Shown piece by piece: positions 7,153 through 14,388 of a stretch of 20,658 nucleotides of DNA (its first letter is position 1; each line of letters starts with the position of its first letter). A program made the position numbers and the translations under genes. Source of the DNA: Epulopiscium sp. Nele67-Bin004 (lineage in GTDB: Bacteria > Bacillota_A > Clostridia > Lachnospirales > Cellulosilyticaceae). Location of the stretch: contig LNZQ01000220.1 in NCBI GenBank assembly GCA_002007315.1, positions 1 through 20,658 on the forward strand, in the 5' to 3' direction. The notes under the pieces were generated by a model that searched no databases, had not been told where the DNA came from, and was given only the letters and a program-made list of their open reading frames with translations.

Positions 7153-9460
7153 AGCACCACTCCTAGAAGGAGTATACAACTATGCACAAAAAAATATGAC
7201 ATGTTTTGATGTTCCAGGACACAAGATGGGTGGTGGCATAGATATACTTAAGGATATGTGGGGAGAGTTAGTTCTAAAAATGGACATCAACTCCTCCCCG
7301 TTTGTGGACAATTTGTCGCATCCTACAACTATTATAAAAGAGGCGGAGGAACTTCTTGCCGATGCCTATCAATGTGATAATGCATTTATGTTAGTAAATG
7401 GCTCAACATCTGGTATTCAATATATGGTTATGAGTGCGATTAAAAGTGGTGACAAAATTTTGTTGCCACGAAATGTTCATAAATCGGCAATTAATGCCCT
7501 AATTTTATCGGGAGCAAAGCCTGTTTTTGTCAATACCGAGCTTGACACAAATTTAGGGATTGCAAATGCTATAACACCTAAATCAGTAAAACATGCTATC
7601 GACTTAAACAACGATATTAAAGCAATTTTAGTAATTCACTCAACTTATTTTGGGGTAACCCCTGACATAAAAGAAATTGTGAATATATGTCACGAACGAG
7701 GCATAAAAGTTCTTGTTGACCAAGCCCATGGTGCACATTTTGGGTTCAATAAGCACACCCCTATAAGTGGAACTGCTGTTGGTGCTGACCTAATTACGAC
7801 AAGTATGCATAAAACAGGTGGTGCGTTAACGCAATCGTCTGTCTTGTTCCACAATGAAGGTCTAATAAGCAAAGACGAAGTTCGTGCCACTATAAACTTG
7901 TTGCAAACAACGTCAGCGTCATATTTACTTATGTGCTCAATTGACGCAGCACGAAAACAACTTATGACCGAGGGTGACGCACGTCTTGAAAAATTGTACG
8001 AGCTTTCAGCGTATGCTAGACAAAAAATCAACGCTATAAACGGCTTTAATTGTATATCAAAAGAAACATATATAGATGGCGAAGGCGTGTATGACTATGA
8101 TGACTTAAAGCTTGTTATATGTGTTAAAGACGTTGGTCTTTCAGGCTTTAATATATATGATATGCTTGGCAAAGAGTATAACATTCAAATTGAACTTGCC
8201 GAACCATACGTTATACTTGCGATTATAAGCTTTGGCGACACTAAGGCAACAGTTGATACACTTATAAACGCACTTGCTGATATAAGCAGACGCTTTTATG
8301 AGTCAAACAAAAACGCACCACCTCTTTGTATAGAGCCAATAAAACCTAAAACAGTAATGACGCCTAGGGAGGCGTATTGCCATGCAAAGAAAACTGTTGA
8401 TATACAAGATGCTTTAGGCTATATTTGTGGTGAATCAGTTATGATTTATCCACCAGGGATACCTATAATTATTCCTGGCGAACAAATTACTAAGCAAATA
8501 ATAGACCACTATTTATATTTGCAATCAGAAAAAATTCTTATACTAAAAGATACACAAGATGAAAATAAAATTTCAATTATTGATAAAGATGCGGAGGATT
8601 CACCAATGGATTTATGGTACACAGAAAATCACCAAGACGATACAAAATTTTCAATTCAAGTAAATGAGCATATTCACACTGAAAAAAGTGAATTTCAAGA
8701 AATAGACTTCTTCAGAAGCAACACATTTGGAACATTTTTTACGCTTGATGGACTAATGATGGTTACGGAAAAAGATGAGTTTATTTACCACGACATGATT
8801 ACGCACGTTTCTATGGCTGTTAACCCAAATATAGAACGAGTGCTTATCATTGGCGGTGGTGACGGTGGAACGGCACGTGAAGTTCTTAGATACGAGCACG
8901 TTAAACATGTGGATATGGTTGAAATTGATGAGCGAGTTGTTCGTCTTTGCCAAAAATATCTGCCAATTACAGCGTCAAAACTTGATAACGACCCACGTCT
9001 AACACTACACTTCGTTGACGGATTACAGTTTGTTCAAGATGCCCAAGACGGTAGCTATGACCTAATATTAGTTGACTCAACAGACCCTATTGGTCCAGGG
9101 GAAGGGTTGTTCACTTACGCATTTTATAACAACTGCAAACGAGTGTTAAGCGACGACGGTATATTAATCAACCAACATGAAAGCCCATACTACGACACGT
9201 ATGCACACGAGATGAAACGTTCTCACTCAAAAATAAAAGAAACTTTCCCAGTAGCAAAAGTTTATCAATTCCACATGCCAACTTACCCATCTGGACATTG
9301 GTTGTTTGGGTTCGCCTCAAAGAAATACGACCCTATCAAAGACTTAAAAGCAGATTGGTGGAACTCGCTAGGAATCAAAACAAAATACTATAACACAGAT
9401 TTACATGTTGGGTGCTTTATGTTGCCAACTTATGTAAGGGAAGGACTTGAAAATGCTTAA
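7139..9460 (+). CDS. Arginine decarboxylase-spermidine synthase fusion
   Basis: A single 773-codon frame joins two complete enzymes. Residues 1-~485 are a fold-I PLP-dependent Orn/Lys/Arg decarboxylase of the Bacillus SpeA type: PGHKMGG near the start, VDQAHGAH (Asp194, His197), SMHKT with the PLP lysine at 225, and [12 protein letters not shown] (437-448). Residues 490-773 are spermidine synthase: MDLWYTENH start, IGGGDGG nucleotide-binding loop (571-577), VEIDE, and [15 protein letters not shown] with catalytic Asp646. Arginine is the likely substrate because agmatinase follows. The protein would catalyse the first and last steps of the route while SpeB does the middle one. There is no stop or frameshift at the junction, but the ancestral SpeE ribosome binding site and ATG remain. 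It overlaps speD by 14 bases and speB by 8. Confidence 0.93.
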   Translation: MKHSKAPLLEGVYNYAQKNMTCFDVPGHKMGGGIDILKDMWGELVLKMDINSSPFVDNLSHPTTIIKEAEELLADAYQCDNAFMLVNGSTSGIQYMVMSAIKSGDKILLPRNVHKSAINALILSGAKPVFVNTELDTNLGIANAITPKSVKHAIDLNNDIKAILVIHSTYFGVTPDIKEIVNICHERGIKVLVDQAHGAHFGFNKHTPISGTAVGADLITTSMHKTGGALTQSSVLFHNEGLISKDEVRATINLLQTTSASYLLMCSIDAARKQLMTEGDARLEKLYELSAYARQKINAINGFNCISKETYIDGEGVYDYDDLKLVICVKDVGLSGFNIYDMLGKEYNIQIELAEPYVILAIISFGDTKATVDTLINALADISRRFYESNKNAPPLCIEPIKPKTVMTPREAYCHAKKTVDIQDALGYICGESVMIYPPGIPIIIPGEQITKQIIDHYLYLQSEKILILKDTQDENKISIIDKDAEDSPMDLWYTENHQDDTKFSIQVNEHIHTEKSEFQEIDFFRSNTFGTFFTLDGLMMVTEKDEFIYHDMITHVSMAVNPNIERVLIIGGGDGGTAREVLRYEHVKHVDMVEIDERVVRLCQKYLPITASKLDNDPRLTLHFVDGLQFVQDAQDGSYDLILVDSTDPIGPGEGLFTYAFYNNCKRVLSDDGILINQHESPYYDTYAHEMKRSHSKIKETFPVAKVYQFHMPTYPSGHWLFGFASKKYDPIKDLKADWWNSLGIKTKYYNTDLHVGCFMLPTYVREGLENA
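8593..8608 (+). promoter_or_regulatory. Internal ribosome binding site and start codon for SpeE
   Basis: GGAGG (8593-8597), eight bases and ATG (8606-8608, codon 490 of the fusion) make an ideal initiation site exactly where free-standing SpeE proteins begin. It could yield a separate 284-residue spermidine synthase besides the fusion. The bases also encode DAEDSPM, so no stop intervenes. Confidence 0.65.
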
Positions 9461-10307
9461 TACGTATCAATCTCATAGTTTTATAGGTTGTGATACGGAT
9501 TTTGGTGATGCCGACATAATAATTGTCGGTGCACCATTTGATGGGACAACTTCTTTTAGACCTGGGACAAGGTTTGCACCAAACCAAATCCGCATAGACT
9601 CATATGGTCTTGAAACGTATTCACCATATCTTGACCTTGACCTTGAAGATTATAAAATTGCTGATATCGGGGATATTGAATTTCCATTTGGAAATACAGA
9701 AAAAGTTCTTGATGCAATTAGAAAAAATATTAGTACGATAGTTGAAAATAATAAAAAACCACTTATGATAGGCGGAGAACACCTTGTTAGTTTACCTGCA
9801 TTTGAGGCAGTGGCAAAAAAATATCCAGATTTGCATATTATACATTTTGATGCTCATACAGATTTGCGTGAAGACTATATGGGCGAAAAGCTTTCGCATG
9901 CAACAGTTATTAGACGTGGGTGGGACCTGCTTGGAGATGGACGCATATTTCAGTTTGGGATACGCTCTGGCACAAAAGAAGAATTTGAGTGGGCAAAATC
10001 ACACACGCACCTAAATAAGTTTGATACAGACACTTTAAGCGACGTTATACCAAAGCTTAAAAATAAGCCCGTGTATCTAACAATTGACCTTGATGTGCTT
10101 GATCCATCTATATTTAGTGGAACAGGTACTCCAGAACCAGGCGGGATACAAATGAAAGAACTACTTGACGCTCTAACGTCGTTAAAAGAAATAAATTTTG
10201 TTGGGGCAGATATCGTTGAATTGTCGCCACACTATGATACAAGCGGTGTATCAACTGCTGTAGCTTGCAAAGTTATACGTGAAGTGTTATTGCTTTTAGC
10301 CGAATAA
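9453..10307 (+). CDS. speB: Agmatinase
   Basis: Hydrolyses agmatine to putrescine and urea, linking the two activities of the preceding fusion. The 284-residue protein has the ureohydrolase signatures for the two Mn ions: GGEH with His110, DAHTD (Asp133, His135, Asp137) and IDLDVLDP (Asp212, Asp214), then GTGTPEPGG. It resembles Bacillus SpeB over its whole length (SFRPGTRFAP, FGIRSGTKEEFEWAK). The ATG at 9453 is chosen over an in-frame TTG six bases earlier because GGGAAGGA ends 8 bases before it. It overlaps the fusion gene by 8 bases and is the last gene of the operon. Confidence 0.95.
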   Translation: MLNTYQSHSFIGCDTDFGDADIIIVGAPFDGTTSFRPGTRFAPNQIRIDSYGLETYSPYLDLDLEDYKIADIGDIEFPFGNTEKVLDAIRKNISTIVENNKKPLMIGGEHLVSLPAFEAVAKKYPDLHIIHFDAHTDLREDYMGEKLSHATVIRRGWDLLGDGRIFQFGIRSGTKEEFEWAKSHTHLNKFDTDTLSDVIPKLKNKPVYLTIDLDVLDPSIFSGTGTPEPGGIQMKELLDALTSLKEINFVGADIVELSPHYDTSGVSTAVACKVIREVLLLLAE

Positions 10308-10315
10308 ATAGCACA

Positions 10316-10346
10316 AAGACCAGTGGCGCCAAATTCCACTGGTCTT
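10316..10346. terminator. Terminator after speB, probably bidirectional
   Basis: A perfect 11-pair stem, AAGACCAGTGG with CCACTGGTCTT, around a 9-base loop. Flanking ATAAATAG and CTATTTAT can extend it past a small bulge. It separates the spermidine operon from the convergent poly-proline genes. Confidence 0.85.
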
Positions 10347-10413
10347 CTATTTATAGAATAGGAGTAATTACGAATAATAAAAAATTATAAAATGTTACAT
10401 TTTGCAGTACTAA

Positions 10414-10890
10414 CTATATAGCCCACTCGCTTGAGCTAAAACTTGCAGTACCAACTGAAGTTGTGTATTGGCTAATAGCTTGTGCCATCAAGTTATTAGT
10501 TACAGACACTTCTTCTGCAGCTTCTTCTTCTGCTTCTTGTGTTTCTTCAATTGATTCTAAAATCATTTCTAACGTTGTTTCTTCTGTTGACTCTGCACTT
10601 TCCATCAAAGACTCAAGGCTTGTTGAGCTATTTGAAGATAATACACCTTGTGCTGTTGAAAGAGTGCTATCATCTAGTACATAACTACTAGAGTCATCAG
10701 TATCTGTTTCAGTTTCAGTAGTTGATGGAGGTGGTGGTGGAGGTGGTGGTGGTTGGTTCCCTTTAGGTCCTTTGACCCCCTCTGACTCTTCTGTTTCATC
10801 AACTTCTTGAGTATTAGTTAAATAATCAATACTTTGTGTTGATTGCGTATACGATGTATACAACGAACTTGTACTTCCACTAATTGTCAT
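10414..10890 (-). CDS. Ser/Glu-rich low-complexity protein with nine-proline run
   Basis: A 158-residue acidic protein of unrecognised family. It starts MTISGSTSSLY, has Ser/Thr/Tyr-rich residues 1-30, acidic 31-45, a run of nine prolines at ~47-55 following GPKGNQ, then Thr/Asp/Ser-rich sequence, a VLSSNSSTSLESL stretch and an EEEAAEE cluster. There is no signal peptide or membrane segment, so it is probably cytoplasmic or exported by a non-Sec route. The ATG at 10890 follows AAGGGG. The neighbouring upstream protein is a paralogue with the same order of parts, and the two are probably cotranscribed (47 bases apart). Nine prolines in a row should stall ribosomes without elongation factor P. 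Confidence 0.7.
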   Translation of the reverse strand: MTISGSTSSLYTSYTQSTQSIDYLTNTQEVDETEESEGVKGPKGNQPPPPPPPPPSTTETETDTDDSSSYVLDDSTLSTAQGVLSSNSSTSLESLMESAESTEETTLEMILESIEETQEAEEEAAEEVSVTNNLMAQAISQYTTSVGTASFSSSEWAI

Positions 10891-10937
10891 TTCAAAATCC
10901 CCTTTCTTTCCTTAAATAAATTCCCCATTGGTGCAAA

Positions 10938-11315
10938 TTATGCTGGTATACCTAATAATTCTAATACTTCTTCAGATAGTATTTCAGGTTCGTATATAAT
11001 TTCTGCACCAGTTAAAGTTGTTGTTTCTTCGGCAGCTTCTTCTTCAGCAGCTAACAAAGAATCTAGTGTTACCCAGCTTTGTGATGACAAGAAACCTTGT
11101 GAGTCAGATAAGTTGCTTCCTGAATCTTCACCAGATGATGGTGGAGGTGGTGGTGGAGGCGGTGGTGTACCTTGTGCTTCCTCTGTACCTTCAGTGCTTC
11201 CTAACAAACTAGCACTGTCACTTAAGCTTGAAAAGCTTGTTGAGCTTGTTGATGTAGTTAAACTACTAGCGTAGCTTTGAGCATACCAGTAGCTTGAACT
11301 TGAACTGATAGTCAT
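10938..11315 (-). CDS. Paralogous Ser/Glu-rich protein with nine-proline run
   Basis: A 125-residue relative of the next gene downstream: MTISSSSSYWYAQSY start, Ser/Thr-rich 1-40, a short acidic stretch, nine prolines (~50-58), then SSGEDSGS, a SDSQGFLSSQS segment, LDSLLAAEEEAAEE, and a distinct C-terminal tail ending EEVLELLGIPA. The shared order (MTIS start, polyPro, QG-LSS, SL, EEEAAEE) shows descent from one gene. AAAGGA lies ahead of the ATG at 11315. A promoter with 11-base-spaced repeats lies upstream and suggests control by a response regulator. The function is unknown; the large uncharged and acidic content suggests an intrinsically disordered protein. Confidence 0.7.
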   Translation of the reverse strand: MTISSSSSYWYAQSYASSLTTSTSSTSFSSLSDSASLLGSTEGTEEAQGTPPPPPPPPPSSGEDSGSNLSDSQGFLSSQSWVTLDSLLAAEEEAAEETTTLTGAEIIYEPEILSEEVLELLGIPA

Positions 11316-11359
11316 ATGAATCTTTCCTTTCTGTGTTTCGTTTGTTTCTTATGTTTCAT

Positions 11360-11391
11360 AGTATAGGGTAGTAACCTTAAATTAACCTTAA
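11360..11391 (-). promoter_or_regulatory. Promoter with 11-base-spaced direct repeats for the poly-proline genes
   Basis: On the minus strand a -10 TATACT (11365-11360) is preceded by two copies of TTAAGGTTA (11391-11383 and 11380-11372), 11 bases apart. They occupy the -35 position, where no good -35 hexamer exists. This is the usual layout for activation by an OmpR/PhoB-type response regulator. Confidence 0.5.
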
Positions 11392-11442
11392 GTTTGAAAA
11401 ATTTTTAACAAAAATTTTTGGAGGCTTGTGGCAATAATTACC

Positions 11443-11473
11443 AACAGGTGGTTCAACTATAGCCTGTTATAAT
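11443..11473 (+). promoter_or_regulatory. Extended -10 promoter and inverted repeat ahead of the HTH regulator
   Basis: TGTTATAAT (11465-11473) is an extended -10 of the TGN-TATAAT kind, without a clear -35. A perfect inverted repeat, AACAGG (11443-11448) and CCTGTT (11463-11468), has centres 20 bases apart and overlaps the -10, suggesting autoregulation by a dimer. Confidence 0.45.
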
Positions 11474-11504
11474 AAGATATACAAACTTACAGAAGGAGAA
11501 ACTT

Positions 11505-13358
11505 ATGTCTATTCATAAATATATAGATTACATTAGAAATCAACAAGGCGTATCCCGTGATCAACTAGGGGCAGGGGTATTCTATTATAATGAACTTGCG
11601 AAAGTTGAGGCACTTAAAATGTTTCCCAAAAAAATTGTTATGGACACAATACTTCAACGACTTGATGCTACGAGAGATATATTTGAGTATTTTAGCACGT
11701 CAGAAGAATATAATATACTTAGCCTAAGAAAACAAATAGCTTTGTATATACATAAACAACAATATAATACAGCCATCTTGTCTATACAAAAATATAAACA
11801 ACTAATTGGTGATAACAATTTATATAATCAATTTTATGATTATTTTATTGCTTGCTTAATTGAAAATAATGTCGAACATGCTATTATACCTATCAATGTG
11901 TCTTTAGAAAAGTTTTATTTTAATATTATTAAATCAACTGTGCCAGATTTTAATGTATTGCCATTTGAACAATTATTGCTGAGTTATTTTGAAATTTATT
12001 TGATAATTAAATACACTAAATTTTTGGATACAGAACCGGCATACACTCTTTATATGGAACTTTTAAATTACGTTAATAATAAATCTCCAAAAACTAAAGC
12101 TTTATTTGCCCCAAAAATTGTTTGCAATTTAGCTGATATATTGCTGGAAAAAAATAAGTATAAAGAACTTTTGGATATCTGTAACGATGTCATTAATTGT
12201 TTAAGAACAACTAATAAATTTAATTATTTAACTAGTTTACTCAAAATAAAATTACACCTTTTAGAAATATATAATCTTAAAAATGATGAATATTATCAAC
12301 TTAAAGCTTGGCGTAATGTTTTAACTGAATTTTATGTTGGATATAATGTTGATATCAACAATGACAAATATATATTTCTTAAAATGTTTGGCTTAACAGG
12401 GGTCCATTTGATTAATAGTGTTATTAAACACAGACGTATAATGTTTGGATACACGCAAGAACACCTTGCAGACGGAATTTGTGAATTTAAAACTTTGTCA
12501 AGATTAGAAAATGGCAAAACTAAACGCCCTAATCCTAAAATACTTTCTAAGTTATTGAAAAAACTTAATTTTACGGGAGATTTGTATAGCGATACTATCC
12601 CATTTGTAGATAACGAAACGTTTATACTATCTGATAAAGTTACACAAACATTACGTATGAATAGCATAATAGAATGTCAAGAATATTTAGAGCAATTTCA
12701 AGAAAAATTAGATATGACTAATAAGCTTAATTTACAATGTATACTTTATAGAGAGCTATGTGTAAATAACAGAATAAGCCCAGAAAATAGTGCAGAATAT
12801 GTGCAAGAACTTAAAAATATATTGGGTATTACTATACCTACCACAAATGTATACGATAAAAAATATAAATATTTCTCTTGGGAAGAACTTCGTTTGATAG
12901 GAGTTATCATTTATAACTTAAATAAACTGGGTGATATAACGGAATTAAATAAATGGATTGAAATGGTAGAGTTATATTTTCAAGATAAAGAGTTTTACCT
13001 GAACCACTTGGATTCTTATTGTTTTGTGTTTTCTCAGATTTCTAGCCTACTAGGAAATCAGCATAATTTTTTAGAGTCAAATGCTATTAACAATACGCTT
13101 ATTGAGGAACAATTAGATAATGTTATTCTTGAGCATATAAATCGTGACATATACGGCAAATTTTGGAATATTATTGAAGAAAAAAAACAACAAGGGGTTG
13201 AACTAACCCCTTCAGAAATTGAATATTGCTTAAAACTTTTAAAAACTTCGTATATGTTTAGCGATATACTTAGAAATAATTATGGAAAACAACTTGTAAT
13301 AGAACAGCTGGAAAAATTAAATCCTAATCAGCATTTTATTCATTTTTTATTTTACTAG
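11505..13358 (+). CDS. Double-HTH, TPR-like regulator (RNPP-like)
   Basis: A 617-residue cytoplasmic regulator built as two similar halves. Residues ~3-54 form a divergent HTH (YIDYIRNQQGVSRDQLGAGV, then LAKVEA in place of the usual SRLE). Residues ~60-300 are helical repeats of the TPR kind. A canonical XRE-type HTH occupies ~304-356 (KHRRIMFGYTQEHLADGI, LSRLENGKTKRP), followed by a second helical-repeat region to the end. HTH plus TPR repeats is the layout of Rgg/PlcR/AimR-type peptide receptors, though those have one HTH. GAAGGAG lies 8 bases before the ATG. It diverges from the poly-proline genes and its stop is 6 bases from the end of an opposing prepeptide gene. Peptide binding is inferred, not shown. 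Confidence 0.75.
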   Translation: MSIHKYIDYIRNQQGVSRDQLGAGVFYYNELAKVEALKMFPKKIVMDTILQRLDATRDIFEYFSTSEEYNILSLRKQIALYIHKQQYNTAILSIQKYKQLIGDNNLYNQFYDYFIACLIENNVEHAIIPINVSLEKFYFNIIKSTVPDFNVLPFEQLLLSYFEIYLIIKYTKFLDTEPAYTLYMELLNYVNNKSPKTKALFAPKIVCNLADILLEKNKYKELLDICNDVINCLRTTNKFNYLTSLLKIKLHLLEIYNLKNDEYYQLKAWRNVLTEFYVGYNVDINNDKYIFLKMFGLTGVHLINSVIKHRRIMFGYTQEHLADGICEFKTLSRLENGKTKRPNPKILSKLLKKLNFTGDLYSDTIPFVDNETFILSDKVTQTLRMNSIIECQEYLEQFQEKLDMTNKLNLQCILYRELCVNNRISPENSAEYVQELKNILGITIPTTNVYDKKYKYFSWEELRLIGVIIYNLNKLGDITELNKWIEMVELYFQDKEFYLNHLDSYCFVFSQISSLLGNQHNFLESNAINNTLIEEQLDNVILEHINRDIYGKFWNIIEEKKQQGVELTPSEIEYCLKLLKTSYMFSDILRNNYGKQLVIEQLEKLNPNQHFIHFLFY

Positions 13359-13360
13359 AT

Positions 13361-13404
13361 GCTTTTATATTTCCCTTATCCAATCATGGATAGGAAGTAT
13401 AGCA
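13361..13404. other. Imperfect hairpin at the convergent gene ends
   Basis: GCTTTTATATTTCCCTTATCC folds on GGATAGGAAGTATAGC with a loop near 13382-13387 and small bulges. It begins 3 bases after the regulator stop and covers the last codons of the opposing prepeptide gene. It could end transcription from the regulator, though there is no good T run. Confidence 0.35.
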
Positions 13405-13511
13405 TCAGTTTGTGAGGAAATATAACAACTTGAATAGCTTGCTACTATAGAAATAATTGCCATGTTAATAGATAAGATTGAAATAAGTACTTTTAGTTTG
13501 TTTGTTTTCAT
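13365..13511 (-). CDS. Small secreted prepeptide, candidate pheromone
   Basis: A 48-codon gene with every sign of being real. AAAGGAG (13524-13518) lies 6 bases before the ATG, with an extended -10 promoter (TGATATAAT, 13560-13552) further up. The product starts MKTNKLKVLI, followed by a hydrophobic stretch to about residue 24 (SILSINMAIISIVA), a polar part with one Cys (SYSSCYISS), and a C-terminus LPIHDWIREI. A basic N-terminus, hydrophobic core and short polar tail is the build of PapR/Phr/NprX-type prepeptides, whose C-terminal residues are cut out as signals. It ends 6 bases from the HTH/TPR regulator on the opposite strand and diverges from a secreted protein gene. An alternative is a small membrane protein unrelated to signalling. 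Confidence 0.6.
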   Translation of the reverse strand: MKTNKLKVLISILSINMAIISIVASYSSCYISSQTDAILPIHDWIREI

Positions 13512-13551
13512 GATTTTCTCCTTTAATGTGTAATAATGTGTAGTTATGCAT

Positions 13552-13593
13552 ATTATATCATATTTTTTTCAAAACAACATACCATCTACGGTA
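13552..13593 (-). promoter_or_regulatory. Promoter and upstream dyad of the prepeptide gene
   Basis: TGA-TATAAT (13560-13552) is an extended -10 with no clear -35 hexamer. A dyad TACC-N6-GGTA (13580-13593) sits 22 bases upstream of the -10, where an activator would bind. Confidence 0.5.
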
Positions 13594-13669
13594 CAAAATA
13601 TTCGTTTATTTTATCCTCAGTTTGTGTGTTGTTAGTTTGATAAATGATATATACTTTTAAGTAGATAAG

Positions 13670-13690
13670 CCAAACAACATTTGGTGTTTG
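13670..13690. repeat. Two overlapping inverted repeats before the secreted protein gene
   Basis: CCAAA-N5-TTTGG (13670-13684) and CAAACA-N8-TGTTTG (13671-13690) share bases and exclude each other if folded in RNA. Either an operator or a leader switch is possible. They end 23 bases before the ribosome binding site of the secreted protein gene. Confidence 0.4.
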
Positions 13691-13731
13691 TCTAATATAT
13701 TATTGTACAAATTAGAGAGGAGTTAACTGAA

Positions 13732-14277
13732 ATGTTAAAACTTAATTCAATGAAAACAAGAACAAAATTAATGTATTCTATATTAGGGCTATCTTTACTT
13801 GCAACTAGTATACCTAATACAACGTTTGCTACAGATTTCACCGAAACAACAAGTATAGCTACAGATATGATTAGTTTACCTTCTATCGTTTCTGAAAATA
13901 GCGTAAATGGAACGTATACAATCATTGAGGATTTTGAGCAACATGAAGACTCAAATGGAGTTGCACCAATAGTAGTCGATGAACTAGTATACCTTAAGCT
14001 TCCAGCTGGAGAATACTATGATATAGATTTTAAGGTGGATAAATTTTTTGGAACTGACCATAATTCCTTTACTACTAGAATTATGGATGTTACTGGAACA
14101 TACAAATATATGGTTATAGGGAGCGATGGTTACAAGTATACAAGTCCTGAACGTAGCACAGACGATACGTTCACAACAACTAATGCAAGTTCTGGAGTCG
14201 AATATAGAGTTATGATATTAAATACTAATGCTATTCCACTTACTTGCACAGCACATACTTTTAGCTTTATTAAATAA
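13732..14277 (+). CDS. Secreted protein of unknown function
   Basis: A 181-residue protein with a Sec signal peptide: basic MKTRTK, hydrophobic LMYSILGLSLLATSIP, and a likely signal-peptidase I site after TFA at residue 33. The mature part (~148 residues) is rich in Thr, Ser, Asp and Tyr, has predicted beta strands (VYLKLPAGEYYDIDFKV, EYRVMILNT) and contains only one cysteine near the end, so it is probably an extracellular beta-sandwich-like domain. I do not recognise the family. AGAGAGGAG (13714-13722) lies 9 bases before the ATG; a second ATG at codon 7 would also keep the signal peptide. It diverges from the prepeptide gene across a 220-base region with dyads and may be a target of the regulator. 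Confidence 0.75.
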   Translation: MLKLNSMKTRTKLMYSILGLSLLATSIPNTTFATDFTETTSIATDMISLPSIVSENSVNGTYTIIEDFEQHEDSNGVAPIVVDELVYLKLPAGEYYDIDFKVDKFFGTDHNSFTTRIMDVTGTYKYMVIGSDGYKYTSPERSTDDTFTTTNASSGVEYRVMILNTNAIPLTCTAHTFSFIK

Positions 14278-14353
14278 TACTTATATATTCAAATTTAGAC
14301 AGGATGGGTATAGAAAACACATATACTAACTAGCTGGTAAAAAGATATTAAGA

Positions 14354-14388
14354 AAAAGAGCCTAGAGAAAATCCCTCTAAGCTCTTTT
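14354..14388. terminator. Bidirectional terminator, copy 1 of a repeated hairpin
   Basis: AAAAGAGC and TAGAG pair with CTCTA and GCTCTTTT (one C/A mismatch) around a 7-base loop, followed by TATTAT. The stop codon of the minus-strand ATPase gene lies within the stem. The first 19 bases recur exactly at 18958-18976. Confidence 0.8.

Noticed and set aside
7690..8031. Minus-strand 113-residue frame inside the decarboxylase
   Set aside because: Antisense shadow of strongly conserved coding sequence, without its own start signals.
8560..8620. Fusion as a simple assembly frameshift joining two genes
   Set aside because: The frame passes through without any suspicious homopolymer and both domains are in the same frame, but a substitution that destroyed a stop codon cannot be excluded without reads.
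9447..9452. TTG start for agmatinase six bases upstream
   Set aside because: The ribosome binding site is correctly spaced for the ATG at 9453, and homologues start there.
10843..11274. Plus-strand frame with a glycine run, opposite the poly-proline gene
   Set aside because: It is the antisense reading of the GGT repeat; the minus-strand frames have better ribosome binding sites and are paralogous to each other.
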